A stretch of DNA of 46,302 nucleotides from Devosia sp. (GCF_014860165.1 NZ_JACZKG010000042.1:1-46302), one strand, 5' to 3'. Counted from the stretch's first letter, positions 17,671 to 26,664 are shown. The notes: generated by a model not told the origin, from the letters alone. Numbers and translations: made by a program.

Positions 17671-19442
17671 GCGACGCTCCGGCCCTTGTGCGCAGGCATC
17701 GGCATGGGCAGCAGGCGCTCGCCGGCAATGCGCCAGGCCTTGTCCATGCGCGACGCCACCGCCAGCGAATGGGTGGCGATGATGAGCGTGCGACCACGGG
17801 CATAGCGCTTGAGATCTCCCAGCACCGCCTGTTCGAGCTCCGCATCCAGATGGGCCGTTGGCTCATCGAGCAGGATCAGGCCGGCATCGCGCAGGTAGAT
17901 GCGGGCCAGCGCAATGCGCTGCGCCTGGCCACCGGACAGGCCAAGGCCGCCTTCGCCCAGCAGGGTATCGAGACCCTCGGGCAGGGCATCGGCAAAGGGC
18001 GCGACCTGCGCCAGCTCGGCAGCGCGGCTGATCTCGGCGCGCGAAGCGCCCGGGCGCGCCAGGCCGATATTGTCGGCCAGGGATCCGGCAAAGATGCGCG
18101 GCCTCTGGCCCAGCATGGTGACGCGGGCGCGCAGCTCCGCCTCGGGCCACTCCACGAGCGGACGCTGGTCCAGCGCAATCCCGCCTTCATGCGCGCGCAG
18201 CCGGGCAATCGCCTCCAGCAGGGTGGATTTGCCGATGCCGCTGGGCCCGAGAATGGCGACATGTTCGCCGCGGGGGATGTGCAGGTCGGTATCGGCGAGG
18301 ATTATACGGGCGCTGTCGGGGGTGCGCAGCGTGAGCCCGGCCACGGTGACCGCGAGGGGGCCGCGCTCTTCACCTCTCCCCTTGGGGGAGAGGTCGGCCG
18401 AAGGCCGGGTGAGGGGGCCTTCGGTCGACCGCTCCCCCAGAGGGAGAGGTGAAGAAGGGAGAACGCCGAGCTGCGCTTCGATCTCGGCAATGGCCGCCTT
18501 GGCGGCAGCGCGGTCGTGATAATGGGCGGCCAGCAGGCGCAGCGGGCTATAGACCTCGGGCGCCATCAGCAGCAGGAACAGGCCGAGTTCGAGGCTCAGC
18601 GGCGTCGCCCGCAGCTGCAGGTAGTCGATAAATGTCAGCCCGACATAGAGCGCTACGCCGGCCACGCCCAGGGCAGCGAAGAATTCGAGCACTGCCGAGG
18701 ACAGGAACGCAATGCGCAGCACCCGCAGGGTCCGGCGGCGCAATTCGTCGCTGGCCGCCACGATGCCGGCGGTTTCGTCGTCGGCCCGCCCGAACAGCTT
18801 GAGGGTGAGCAGGCCGCGCAGGCGGTCGGCAAAGCGGCCGCTGAGCAGGCTGAGGGCGCGGGCCTGCCTGTCGGTGGCAATTTGGGCGCCCCAGCCGGCC
18901 AGCGCCATGAACACCGGAATCAGCGGCGCCGTGACGAGAAACAGCAGGCCGGCCAGCCAATCGAGCGGCAGGATGATGGCGCCGAAGGCGACGGGCAGGA
19001 TGGTGGCCTGGACCATCGCCGGCAGGTAGCGGGCAAAGAAGCCATCGAGCGCATCGACCTGGTCGATGATCGCCGCGGAGGCCGCGCCCGACTGCGGCTG
19101 CTCGGCGGCGCGGGGCGAGCGGGCGAGCAGATGCGAGAACAGCGTGGCGCGGACATGCAGCTTGATCGCTTCGGCCGCCGTCGTGCCCGCCCGCTCGCCA
19201 ATGGCGCCCAGCGCCGCACGCGCAAGCAGCAGTGCCAGGATGAGAAGGATGCCGGGAGCAAGCGTCGCGAGGGGGACGCCGCCCTCAATGCTGCGGCCCA
19301 GGATATCGGCCAGCGTCCAGGCCTGCCAGACGAGCAGCGCACCGCCCAGCAGCGGCGCGCCGATGGCAAGCCACAGCGCTGGGCCGCCCTGGTGGCGGAG
19401 GCCGGAAAGGGTTCGGCTATTGCGGCGTCCGGTATCAGTCAC
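17667..19442 (-). CDS. cydD: Heterodimeric ABC exporter subunit CydD, with in-frame repeat insert
   Basis: A 591-residue half-transporter partner of CydC. Six membrane helices (to about residue 315) precede the ATPase domain with GPSGIGKSTLLEAIARL, LSGGQAQRIALARIYLR and LILLDEPTAHLD. Translation appears to start at GTG 19442; no better start or strong ribosome site is visible. Between the membrane and ATPase domains (about residues 330-360) lies a low-complexity Pro/Gly/Arg/Glu stretch. It is encoded by an 87-base family A palindrome (18368-18454), exactly 29 codons, so the frame is kept. The two flanking domains look intact. Confidence 0.9.
   Translation of the reverse strand: MTDTGRRNSRTLSGLRHQGGPALWLAIGAPLLGGALLVWQAWTLADILGRSIEGGVPLATLAPGILLILALLLARAALGAIGERAGTTAAEAIKLHVRATLFSHLLARSPRAAEQPQSGAASAAIIDQVDALDGFFARYLPAMVQATILPVAFGAIILPLDWLAGLLFLVTAPLIPVFMALAGWGAQIATDRQARALSLLSGRFADRLRGLLTLKLFGRADDETAGIVAASDELRRRTLRVLRIAFLSSAVLEFFAALGVAGVALYVGLTFIDYLQLRATPLSLELGLFLLLMAPEVYSPLRLLAAHYHDRAAAKAAIAEIEAQLGVLPSSPLPLGERSTEGPLTRPSADLSPKGRGEERGPLAVTVAGLTLRTPDSARIILADTDLHIPRGEHVAILGPSGIGKSTLLEAIARLRAHEGGIALDQRPLVEWPEAELRARVTMLGQRPRIFAGSLADNIGLARPGASRAEISRAAELAQVAPFADALPEGLDTLLGEGGLGLSGGQAQRIALARIYLRDAGLILLDEPTAHLDAELEQAVLGDLKRYARGRTLIIATHSLAVASRMDKAWRIAGERLLPMPMPAHKGRSVA
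18368..18454. repeat. Family A palindrome inserted in frame within cydD
   Basis: Outer arms CTTCACCTCTCCC (18368-18380) and GGGAGAGGTGAAG (18442-18454) are perfect inverted repeats, with inner GGCCGAAGGCC and CTCCCCTTGGGGGAG hairpins. The element is 87 bases long, a multiple of three, and is read through as 29 residues in the domain linker of CydD. Intergenic relatives are at 6509 and 26689. Confidence 0.85.
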
Positions 19443-19560
19443 ATCGCCCGTCCGATGCGCTGAGCGGCATTTCCCCCGTCGAGGGAGATGGTCGGCCAGG
19501 GAATGGGGGAGTGTCGAACTGGAACATCAGCCAACCATAGAGGGATACGGCTCGAAAGCC

Positions 19561-19574
19561 TTGATCTGAATCAA
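19561..19574. promoter_or_regulatory. FNR box upstream of cydA
   Basis: TTGATCTGAATCAA is a perfect match to the FNR/FixK consensus TTGAT-N4-ATCAA. It lies 83 bases before the cydA ATG and about 120 bases before the divergent cydD start. Activation of cydABX under low oxygen is the straightforward reading; cydDC could share it. Confidence 0.88.
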
Positions 19575-19656
19575 CGCGCGCGCAAGTCTGAGCGGGCATA
19601 GAGTGCACAGCGACGGTGCCGACTCGCGCGCCGCCAACGATAGAGGCAGTAACGCC

Positions 19657-21255
19657 ATGATCGACATGACCGTTGTCGAACTCTCGCGGTGGCAATTCGC
19701 CGCCACGGCAATGTATCACTTCATCTTCGTACCGTTGACGCTGGGCCTGTCCTTCATGATGGCCATCATGGAGAGCGTCTATGTGATGACCGGGCGCGAC
19801 GTCTGGCGCAAGGCGACCCTGTTCTGGGGCACGCTGTTCGGCGTCAATTTCGCCATGGGCGTGGCCACCGGCATCGTCATGGAATTCCAGTTCGGCATGA
19901 ACTGGAGCTATTACAGCCACTATGTCGGCGACGTGTTTGGCGCCCCGCTGGCCATCGAGGGCCTGATGGCCTTCTTCCTCGAGGCCACGTTTATCGGGCT
20001 GTTCTTCTTCGGCTGGGACCGGCTGAGCAAGGTGGGGCATCTGGCCGTGACCTGGCTGACGGCATTGGGCGCCAATTTCTCGGCGCTCTGGATTCTGATC
20101 GCCAATGGCTGGATGCAGAATCCCGTGGGGTCCAAATTCAACCCCGACACCATGCGCATGGAAGTCACCGATTTCATGGCTGTCATTTTCAACCAGGTGG
20201 CGCAGGCCAAGTTCGTTCACACCGTGAGCGCCGGCTATGTGACCGGCGCGGTGTTCATCTTCGCCATTTCGTGTCTCTTCCTGCTGCAGGGGCGGCATGT
20301 GGAACTGGCCAAGCGCTCGATGGTGGTGGCGGCCAGCTTCGGGCTGGCCTCGGCGCTCTCGGTTGTCGTGCTCGGCGACGAGAGCGGCTACGTGGCGACC
20401 GAACACCAGAAGATGAAGATCGCCGCCATGGAGGCGAGCTACGAGACCGATCCGGCGCCCGCGCCCTGGACACTCTTCGCCTTGCCGGGCCCCGATGGTG
20501 GCGCCCCCAGCTTCTCGATCAAGGTGCCGTGGGTCGGTGGCCTGATCACCACCCGCTCGCTGGACAAACCGCTGCCCGGCATCGACGAGCTGGTGGAACA
20601 TGCCCAGACCCGCATCCGCTCGGGCATGATCGCCTATGACGCGCTTCAGGAAATCCGTGAGGACGGCACCAATAGCCAGGCCCGCGCCATATTCGACGAA
20701 CATTGGCCCGATCTCGGCTATGGCCTGCTGCTTAAGCGCTACCGCGACGATGTCGGCAACGCCACCGACGCGGAAATCGCCCAGGCCGCCCAGGATACCG
20801 TGCCCGATGTGTGGCCGCTGTTCTGGACCTTCCGCATCATGATGGGGCTGGGCTTCTTCTTCATCGCCTTCTTTGCGGTGTGGTTCTACCGCGCCTCGCG
20901 CGGCTGGCTCGATACCAACCGGCCAATGCTGTGGTTCGGCTTTGCCATGTTGCCGCTGCCCTGGATTGCCATCGAGTTCGGCTGGTTCATCGCCGAATAC
21001 GGGCGCCAGCCCTGGGTGGTGGAAGGCGTGTTGCCCACCTTCTATGCGGCGTCGGGCCTCAGCTTCTGGGACCTGGTCATCTCGCTGACCTTCTTTGTCA
21101 GCCTCTACACCGTCCTCTTGGTCATCATGGTCATGCTGATGGTCAAGATCATCAAGGCCGGCCCGCAGGACAAGCTGTTCGCCGCAACCGATGACGACGA
21201 TTTCGTCGTCGCGGCCTTGCCGGCAACACCAGCCAACAGGGAGCTAGGATCGTGA
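19657..21255 (+). CDS. cydA: Cytochrome bd ubiquinol oxidase subunit I (CydA)
   Basis: A 532-residue membrane protein with about nine helices that oxidises quinol and carries haems b558, b595 and d. The N-terminal [18 protein letters not shown] supplies a haem-ligand histidine at about 21, and [13 protein letters not shown] supplies a second at about 188. The GRQPWVV motif near 449 is the conserved quinol-site region. The ATG at 19657 was chosen because GAGGC precedes it and the family N-terminus begins there. cydB overlaps by 4 bases. The paired cydDC and cydX argue for true CydAB rather than the cyanide-insensitive CioAB. Confidence 0.95.
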   Translation: MIDMTVVELSRWQFAATAMYHFIFVPLTLGLSFMMAIMESVYVMTGRDVWRKATLFWGTLFGVNFAMGVATGIVMEFQFGMNWSYYSHYVGDVFGAPLAIEGLMAFFLEATFIGLFFFGWDRLSKVGHLAVTWLTALGANFSALWILIANGWMQNPVGSKFNPDTMRMEVTDFMAVIFNQVAQAKFVHTVSAGYVTGAVFIFAISCLFLLQGRHVELAKRSMVVAASFGLASALSVVVLGDESGYVATEHQKMKIAAMEASYETDPAPAPWTLFALPGPDGGAPSFSIKVPWVGGLITTRSLDKPLPGIDELVEHAQTRIRSGMIAYDALQEIREDGTNSQARAIFDEHWPDLGYGLLLKRYRDDVGNATDAEIAQAAQDTVPDVWPLFWTFRIMMGLGFFFIAFFAVWFYRASRGWLDTNRPMLWFGFAMLPLPWIAIEFGWFIAEYGRQPWVVEGVLPTFYAASGLSFWDLVISLTFFVSLYTVLLVIMVMLMVKIIKAGPQDKLFAATDDDDFVVAALPATPANRELGS

Positions 21256-22400
21256 GCGCCATTCCACTGGACTATCAAACCCTGCGCCTCATCTGGTGGC
21301 TGCTGCTCGGTGTGCTGCTGATTGGCTTTGCCGTCATGGGCGGGCGCGATCTCGGCGTCGGTGCGCTGCTGCCCTTCGCCGCCCGCACCGATGATGAGCG
21401 GCGTGTCCTGCTCAACCTGGTGGGCCCCACCTGGGAGGGCAACCAGGTCTGGCTGGTCCTGGGCGGCGGCGCCATCTTCGCGGCCTTTCCTCCCCTCTAC
21501 GCAGTGAGCTTTTCGGGCTTCTACCTGGCGATGATCGTCATCTTGCTTGCGCTCATCCTGCGACCGGTCGGCTTCAAGTTCCGCGGCAAGATCCACGATG
21601 CCAGGTGGCGCGCCACCTGGGACTGGGCGCTGTTCGTGGGCGGCGCCGTGCCGGCGCTGATCATGGGCGTCGCAGTGGGCAATGTCCTGCTCGGGGCACC
21701 ATTCCACCTCGATGACACCATGCGCGCCTTTTACACCGGCAACTTCTTCTTGCTGCTGATGCCTTTCGCCCTGCTATGCGGGCTGGTGAGCCTGGGCATG
21801 ATCGTGACCCAGGGCGCAGCCGTGATCGCCGGCCGGACCACTGGTCCACTGGCCGAGCGGGCGCGGACCTATGGTACGCTGGCGGCCCTGGTGACGATTG
21901 CACTGTTTGCGCTCGGTGGCGTGTGGGTAGCCCTGGGCATTGACGGCTATGCCATAACCAGCACGGTGGATGGCAACGGCGCCATCAATCCGCTGGCCAA
22001 GACGGTGGCACTGACCCGTGGCGGCTGGCTGGCAAATTACGGCCTCTATCCCTGGATGATAGCAGGGCCGGTGCTCGGCTTTGTCGGCATGGCGGGTGCG
22101 GCGGCCGGCTTGCAGGCCAGGCTGCGGCTGCCGACGCTGCTGGCATCGAGCCTGGGCATTTTCGGCATCATCTCCACTGCCGGCCTGTCGCTGTTCCCCT
22201 TCTTGCTGCCATCCTCGACCGTACCGGAATCGAGCCTGACGCTGTGGGATGCGAGTTCGAGCCACCTGACGCTCTTCATCATGCTGCTGATGACGCTGTT
22301 CTTCCTGCCCATCGTCCTCGCCTACACCGCCTGGGTGTTCCGCGTGATGCGCGGCACGGTCAGCACGCAGTCGCTCGAAAAGAACCCCAACGCTTATTAG
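21252..22400 (+). CDS. cydB: Cytochrome bd ubiquinol oxidase subunit II (CydB)
   Basis: A 382-residue integral membrane protein of about eight helices, the partner of CydA. Family segments include [40 protein letters not shown] and the C-terminal [26 protein letters not shown]. It begins with GTG overlapping the cydA stop (GTGA). GAGCTAGG stands just upstream. The next gene, cydX, follows after 9 bases. Confidence 0.95.
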   Translation: MSAIPLDYQTLRLIWWLLLGVLLIGFAVMGGRDLGVGALLPFAARTDDERRVLLNLVGPTWEGNQVWLVLGGGAIFAAFPPLYAVSFSGFYLAMIVILLALILRPVGFKFRGKIHDARWRATWDWALFVGGAVPALIMGVAVGNVLLGAPFHLDDTMRAFYTGNFFLLLMPFALLCGLVSLGMIVTQGAAVIAGRTTGPLAERARTYGTLAALVTIALFALGGVWVALGIDGYAITSTVDGNGAINPLAKTVALTRGGWLANYGLYPWMIAGPVLGFVGMAGAAAGLQARLRLPTLLASSLGIFGIISTAGLSLFPFLLPSSTVPESSLTLWDASSSHLTLFIMLLMTLFFLPIVLAYTAWVFRVMRGTVSTQSLEKNPNAY

Positions 22401-22409
22401 GAGAATCTC

Positions 22410-22541
22410 ATGTGGTATTTCTCTTGGATACTCGGCGTTGGGCTCGCCTGCAGCTTCGCCATTCTCAACGCCATGTGGTTTGAAATGCGCGAGGACCGGC
22501 GCATCGCCCGGGAGCAGGGCAGGGAGCCGACCCAGCGCTAG
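22410..22541 (+). CDS. cydX: Cytochrome bd small subunit CydX
   Basis: A 43-residue single-helix membrane protein. It starts MWYFSWILGVGLACSFAILN, the CydX pattern with the N-terminal W-Y-F-SWILG motif, and ends in a charged tail (EMREDRRIAREQ). TTAGGAGA lies 7 bases before the ATG and it follows cydB by 9 bases. CydX stabilises the haems of the oxidase. It is short enough to be missed by many gene finders. Confidence 0.92.
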   Translation: MWYFSWILGVGLACSFAILNAMWFEMREDRRIAREQGREPTQR

Positions 22542-22580
22542 CCGCATGGCTCATGACCAAATGGTCAAAAATCGGTTAAG

Positions 22581-22611
22581 GCGGGCGCAGCGGAGGATGC
22601 GCCCGTTTTGT
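22581..22611 (+). terminator. Terminator of the cydABX operon
   Basis: An 8-base stem (CGGGCGCA/TGCGCCCG) with a 9-base loop is followed directly by TTTTGTT, 40 bases after the cydX stop. Confidence 0.8.
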
Positions 22612-22805
22612 TATGGAAAAACAAGAGTTTAGATCAGTACGGCTGTCGCTTGCCGACCGGCGGCGACAATTTTCACCTGAAGCGAGTATGAACAGGGTGC
22701 CGCTTTTGTTTGCACTGTGTGCATAACGGATGTGCACAGAGTCCATCTTCTAATCACGACTGGCTAGCTATAGATATTGGTCATCGAAAACGAAGGGGAA
22801 CCGAA

Positions 22806-22952
22806 ATGAACATCCGTCAGCGCCTTGCACAGTTTGCCCAGTATCAGCGTACCATGCGCGAACTGAGCGCCCTCGATCAGCGTCAGCTGAACGATCTCGG
22901 CATCACCAAGGGCGATATCAAGAACATCGCTCGCGGCGCCCTGGCTCGCTAA
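22806..22952 (+). CDS. DUF1127 small protein
   Basis: A 48-residue protein ending in the DUF1127 core (LSALDQRQLNDLGITKGDIKNIAR). The ATG at 22806 has GAAGGGG about 6-12 bases upstream. Small Arg-rich DUF1127 proteins are common in Hyphomicrobiales and have been linked to RNA turnover, phosphate and fucose-related phenotypes; the molecular role here is unknown. The upstream gap has a repeated TGTGCA (22718 and 22731) that may be regulatory. Confidence 0.88.
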   Translation: MNIRQRLAQFAQYQRTMRELSALDQRQLNDLGITKGDIKNIARGALAR

Positions 22953-23008
22953 GCGGCGCCCTGCGCTCGCTAATAGCGGCCCAAGCCGACCAAGTCAGAC
23001 TTGAGATG

Positions 23009-23035
23009 AAGGCGTCCATCCGGGCGCCTTTTGTC
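23009..23035 (+). terminator. Probable terminator after DUF1127 gene
   Basis: AAGGCG and CGCCTT pair across an 11-base loop, followed by TTGTCTG. The stem is short but the position, 57 bases past the stop codon, suits a terminator. Confidence 0.55.
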
Positions 23036-23076
23036 TGTCCGGGATTCCGTTTCCTGAGGTGGGCGTGTGCCTCGCC

Positions 23077-23427
23077 TCAGTCCGTGATCGTGAATCGCGT
23101 CACGCTGCCGGCGCTGAGCGTCATCCGCTCATAGGCCTCGCCCCCGCCGAACTCGCCGCCACCGACATCCCAGCAACCGGCTGACAGCGTGAAGCTGCGG
23201 GCATCTCCCGGTGCGATCGAGTCGCCGTCGGACAGGCGGTTGAAGCCGTAGGTGAAGTTGTCGCAATCGGAAATGACGATGGCGTCGAGATAGCCATAGC
23301 TGCCATTGATGATGATCAGGGTTGCTGTCGGCTGGCCGGGCCGTATCAGGTCGCCACCCGAAATACTGCAGCCCGCCAATGCGACTGCAGCCAAAGCCGC
23401 GACGCCCAGCGCCAGGAACTTGTTCAT
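23077..23427 (-). CDS. Small lipoprotein of unknown function
   Basis: A 116-residue protein with a type II signal: hydrophobic MNKFLALGVAALAAVALAGC, lipobox LAGC, cysteine 20 as the lipidation site. The mature part is beta-rich with one pair of further cysteines (DCDNF and AGCWD) that could form a disulfide, and a Gly-rich loop (GGGEFGGGEAYE). I do not recognise a family. It is a single gene with no clear operon partner. Confidence 0.75.
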   Translation of the reverse strand: MNKFLALGVAALAAVALAGCSISGGDLIRPGQPTATLIIINGSYGYLDAIVISDCDNFTYGFNRLSDGDSIAPGDARSFTLSAGCWDVGGGEFGGGEAYERMTLSAGSVTRFTITD

Positions 23428-23497
23428 GAAATTGTCCCTCCGAGGATGAGGGACAATAGGTAACGCGGCAACGGCGCCTATCCCTGAACAGGGGTGT

Positions 23498-23971
23498 TCA
23501 GCGAATGAGGTCGGCCGCTTTCCCTCCCAGGGCCGCGACCAGGTCGTCCGGCTTCATCCGGATTTGCAGCCCGCGTTGGCCTCCATTGAGGAAGATTTCG
23601 TCTTCCAGCGTCGCCAGTTCTTCGATGGCTGTCGGCACCTGTTTCTTCTGCCCGAACGGGCTGATGCCACCCACCTTGTAGCCGGTCAGCCGCTCGGCAT
23701 CGGCAGGCTTCATCATATGCGCCGACTTGCCGCCAAAGGCGGCGGCGAGCTTCTTCATGTTCACCTCTTCGTCCGAGGGAACGACGACGCAGACCGGCTT
23801 GCCATCGACCTCGGCCATCAGCGTCTTGAGCACGATGGACGGCGAAACCCCCATCGCCTCGGCCGCCTGCAACCCGACCCGATCGGCATCGGGATCATAG
23901 TCATAGGTCGCGGTGGCAAAGGGGACGCCAGCTTTGCTGAGCGCCATTGTGGCGGGGGTGGTTTTGGACAT
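23498..23971 (-). CDS. ybaK: Cys-tRNA(Pro)/Cys-tRNA(Cys) deacylase, YbaK/EbsC family
   Basis: A 157-residue protein of the YbaK/ProX editing-domain family, which hydrolyses mischarged Cys-tRNA(Pro). The VLKTLMAEVDGKPVCVVVPSDEEVNMKKLA stretch holds the conserved lysine, and VGGISPFGQKK is the family's glycine-rich substrate loop. I start at the ATG at 23971 because the usual N-terminus (MSKTTPA) begins there; an earlier ATG would add residues with no family match. It stands alone. Confidence 0.9.
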   Translation of the reverse strand: MSKTTPATMALSKAGVPFATATYDYDPDADRVGLQAAEAMGVSPSIVLKTLMAEVDGKPVCVVVPSDEEVNMKKLAAAFGGKSAHMMKPADAERLTGYKVGGISPFGQKKQVPTAIEELATLEDEIFLNGGQRGLQIRMKPDDLVAALGGKAADLIR

Positions 23972-24014
23972 GAGGCCAGGGCGTCTGCAATGGATATGCA
24001 TCACCCTACCACAA

Positions 24015-24097
24015 CGTCATTCCCGCGCAGGCGGGAATCCACTCTTGCCAACAGGCCGGCAAGTAAAGAATGGATTCCCGCCTGCGCGGGAATGACG
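24015..24097. repeat. Family B palindromic repeat (CGTCATTCCCGC)
   Basis: CGTCATTCCCGCGCAGGCGGGAATCCA is matched by the complement TGGATTCCCGCCTGCGCGGGAATGACG at the right end, around a variable centre. Nearly identical copies are at 30995 and 46169, and a diverged one at 42293. Confidence 0.88.
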
Positions 24098-24108
24098 CCA
24101 GGGAGGAC

Positions 24109-24330
24109 CTACCGGCGTCCGTCCAAATTGCCCTCCGTCGCCCCGATGTCGCGCAGCAGATGCGGCGAGGCGTGGATCAGATCAACAGTGGCCTGCTTGC
24201 GGCGGCGCTCGCTGCCCCACAGGCGCGGGAACACCCAGCGGGGCTGGTGAAAGGCAGTGGAGATTGGCTTGGCAATGGCGATCATGGCTACGACCATCCT
24301 TATGGGGATGGCTCCTGCTTTGGTTTCCAT
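24109..24330 (-). CDS. DUF1127-like small protein divergent from LysR
   Basis: A protein of about 73 residues from the ATG at 24330; an in-frame ATG at 24360 would give 83. The C-terminus (SPHLLRDIGATEGNLDGRR) is the DUF1127 motif, preceded by a basic stretch (SERRRKQATVDLI). It is divergent from a LysR gene whose start is 74 bases away, so control by that regulator is likely. The start is uncertain because neither ATG has a strong ribosome site. Confidence 0.7.
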   Translation of the reverse strand: METKAGAIPIRMVVAMIAIAKPISTAFHQPRWVFPRLWGSERRRKQATVDLIHASPHLLRDIGATEGNLDGRR

Positions 24331-24403
24331 GATCCAAGAATGGCTGGCAGCGCGGCCCATTTCCAACTAAAGCTCGATAAGCATGCATAAGGAGATTTGA
24401 TCC

Positions 24404-25309
24404 ATGTCTGCATTGCCGCCGCTGACCTCTATCCGCGCCTTCGAAGCGGTGGCGCGCCACCTCAGCTTCACCAGGGCCGCCGAGGAACTGGGCATGACCC
24501 AGGCTGCGGTGAGCTATCAGATCAGGATTCTCGAGGAGCGCGTCGGCGCGCCGCTCTTCCTGCGCAGGCCGCGGCAGATCGCGCTGAGCGAGACTGGGGC
24601 TCGCCTTGCGCCGGACGTGACCAAGGCCTTCGACACCCTGCGCGAGACCTTTGCCGACTCGCGCGGACTGGTCGATGGCATGCTCAGCATTTCCAGCGTA
24701 CCCACTTTTGCCAGCCACTGGCTGGCGGCCAATATCGGCTTGTTCCAGCTGGCCAATCCGGAAATCGCCGTTCGGGTGGAGGCCTCACCGCATCTGGTGG
24801 ATTTCGGTACGGAAGAATTCGACGTCGCCATCCGGGCCACCAGTCGCCTCCAGGATGGGCTGGTCTGGCACCTGCTGCTCAAGGCCGAGTTTGCCCCCAT
24901 GCTCAGCCCCAGGCTGGTCGAGCAATACCAGGTGCGCGAGCCAGCGGACCTGTTGCGCGTACCCCAGATTACCCCTGATGATCCATGGCTATACGCCTGG
25001 CTTGAGCTGGCTGGCGTATCGGTGCCCCCGACCCCGGATCGTCCATTCAGTCGCCTTGGGGCGCAGAACCTCGAGGCCGCCGCCGCTATCGCCGGGCGCG
25101 GGTTGGCCATGGTTACGCCGGCTTTCTATGCCGACGACGTCGCCAGTGGCCGGCTGGTGCGGCCCTTCGATATCACAGGCTGGGACGGACACGGTTATTA
25201 CCTGACCTACCCCGAGGCACGGCGCAACTCGCCCAAGATCAAGGCATTTCGTGACTGGATCGTGCCTGCGACCGAGGGGCTGCGATCGTCTCAGGGCCGA
25301 AGCGAATAA
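24404..25309 (+). CDS. LysR-family regulator (GcvA/VtlR-like)
   Basis: A 301-residue LysR regulator. Residues 1-60 form the helix-turn-helix (LTSIRAFEAVARHLSFTRAA, GMTQAAVSYQIRILE), followed by a substrate-binding domain. The PPLTSIRAFEAVARHLSFTRAA opening resembles the GcvA group, which includes VtlR of Brucella and Agrobacterium, a regulator of DUF1127 small-protein genes. A DUF1127 gene diverges from it here. Assignment to the VtlR role is inference. Confidence 0.85.
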   Translation: MSALPPLTSIRAFEAVARHLSFTRAAEELGMTQAAVSYQIRILEERVGAPLFLRRPRQIALSETGARLAPDVTKAFDTLRETFADSRGLVDGMLSISSVPTFASHWLAANIGLFQLANPEIAVRVEASPHLVDFGTEEFDVAIRATSRLQDGLVWHLLLKAEFAPMLSPRLVEQYQVREPADLLRVPQITPDDPWLYAWLELAGVSVPPTPDRPFSRLGAQNLEAAAAIAGRGLAMVTPAFYADDVASGRLVRPFDITGWDGHGYYLTYPEARRNSPKIKAFRDWIVPATEGLRSSQGRSE

Positions 25310-25313
25310 CACA

Positions 25314-25350
25314 AAGGCCCGGTAATCGCTCACCGGGCCTTCGCTTTTCC
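25314..25350. terminator. Bidirectional terminator between lysR and rhaI
   Basis: A perfect 10-base stem (AAGGCCCGGT/ACCGGGCCTT, 8-base loop) is followed by CGCTTTT on the plus strand; on the minus strand it is followed by TTTGTGTT. It can serve both convergent genes. A second stem (TTCCGCG/CGCGGAA, 25347-25370) follows. Confidence 0.8.
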
Positions 25351-25374
25351 GCGCGAGGAGGAACGCGGAAATGC

Positions 25375-26664
25375 CTAGACGATGCCGCTCGATCCGGCCG
25401 CGACTTCGGGGCGGATCTCGGCGACTTTCTGGCGGTAGCCGGCGGCACGATAGGTGCCCAGCAGGTCAATGGCGCCACCCGCTTCGTAGCGTGCCATGGC
25501 CAGGATCGGCTCGACATCGGTGCGATAGGCCAGGCGCAAGGCCTGGGTAGCGGCGAGCGCGTCATTGCCCTCCTGCGCCGCCTTGAGCGCGTGGCGATCC
25601 ACCAATAGCGCTTGGGCATAAGCGCGCTGCACATCGGCCGCCGACAGCATCAGCGACTCGATCGGGTCGGTCACATTGTGCGACTGGTCGAGCATGTGCG
25701 CAGGGTGGAAATCCTTGTCGCGGCCCTCGGCATCCACCAGTTCGTTGAACACCAGGAACAGCCGGTACGGATCGATCGACCCGGCGTCGAGATCGTCATC
25801 GCCATATTTGCTGTCGTTGAAGTGGAAGCCGCCCAGCTTGCCGAACTGCGCCAGCCGCGCGACGATCATCTCGATGTTGACGTTGGGCGCATGGTGCCCG
25901 AGATCGACCAGGCAATAGGCCTTGTCGCCCAGTTCCTTGGCGATGAGGTAATTGGTGCCCCAGTCCTGCACGACCGTCGAATAGAAGGCCGGCTCATACA
26001 TCTTGTGTTCGGTATAGATGCGCCAGTCATGCGGCAACTCGGCATAGATCGCCTTCATCGAGTCGAGGTAGTGCTCGAACTGGCGAGTGAAGTTCACCTG
26101 GCCGGGGAAGTTCGAGCCGTCGCCGATCCACACCGTCAGCGCCTTGGAGCCGAGTGTCTTGCCGATCTCGATGCATTCAAGATTGTGCTCGATGGCCTGC
26201 TGGCGTGTGGCAGCGTCGGCATGGCTCAGCGAGCCGAACTTGTAGCTCTGCAACTGCCCCTTGGCATCGGCGAAGGTGTTGGAATTCATCGCGTCGAAGC
26301 CGAGGTTGAAGCGGCTGGCCGCCTGCTTCAGCCGGTTCGGATCGGCCTTGTCCCACGGAATATGCAGCGACACGGTTTTCGTCGCCTGCGTCAGCTGGGC
26401 GATGACGGCGCAATCCTCGATCTTGTCGAAGATATCGCGCGGCTCGCCCTTGCCGGGGAAACGCGCAAAGCGCGTGCCGCCGGTGCCGACGCCCCAGGAG
26501 GGCACGGCGACCGAGAAGTCCGCCACTATGGTCTTGACGGCATCGATAGAAATGCCGCGCCGGTCGAGCCGCTCACCCAGCGTGTCATAGTCAGCATTGA
26601 GATCGGCAATGTGCCTCTCGTTCTCGGAGTCGACGACGGATGGGTCGATGATGTGTTCGGTCAT
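25375..26664 (-). CDS. rhaI: L-rhamnose isomerase RhaI (rhizobial type)
   Basis: A 429-residue xylose-isomerase-like TIM-barrel enzyme that converts L-rhamnose to L-rhamnulose. AVPSWGVGTGGTRFARFPGKGEPRD, a run of acidic and His metal ligands (WIGDGSNFPG, YTEHKMYEP, LVDLGHHAPN, FHFNDSKYGDDDL) and the length agree with the rhizobial RhaI family. AGGAGGAG precedes the ATG. It lies downstream of rhaD in the same direction, separated by a family A repeat, as in the rhizobial rhaDI order. Confidence 0.92.
   Translation of the reverse strand: MTEHIIDPSVVDSENERHIADLNADYDTLGERLDRRGISIDAVKTIVADFSVAVPSWGVGTGGTRFARFPGKGEPRDIFDKIEDCAVIAQLTQATKTVSLHIPWDKADPNRLKQAASRFNLGFDAMNSNTFADAKGQLQSYKFGSLSHADAATRQQAIEHNLECIEIGKTLGSKALTVWIGDGSNFPGQVNFTRQFEHYLDSMKAIYAELPHDWRIYTEHKMYEPAFYSTVVQDWGTNYLIAKELGDKAYCLVDLGHHAPNVNIEMIVARLAQFGKLGGFHFNDSKYGDDDLDAGSIDPYRLFLVFNELVDAEGRDKDFHPAHMLDQSHNVTDPIESLMLSAADVQRAYAQALLVDRHALKAAQEGNDALAATQALRLAYRTDVEPILAMARYEAGGAIDLLGTYRAAGYRQKVAEIRPEVAAGSSGIV

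Noticed and set aside
22718..22736. Repeated TGTGCA before the DUF1127 gene as a firm operator
   Set aside because: Two short copies with imperfect dyad symmetry; too weak to list as a site without comparative data.
24015..24097. CRISPR repeat or insertion-sequence end
   Set aside because: Single dispersed palindromes without regular spacers, target duplications or a transposase gene.
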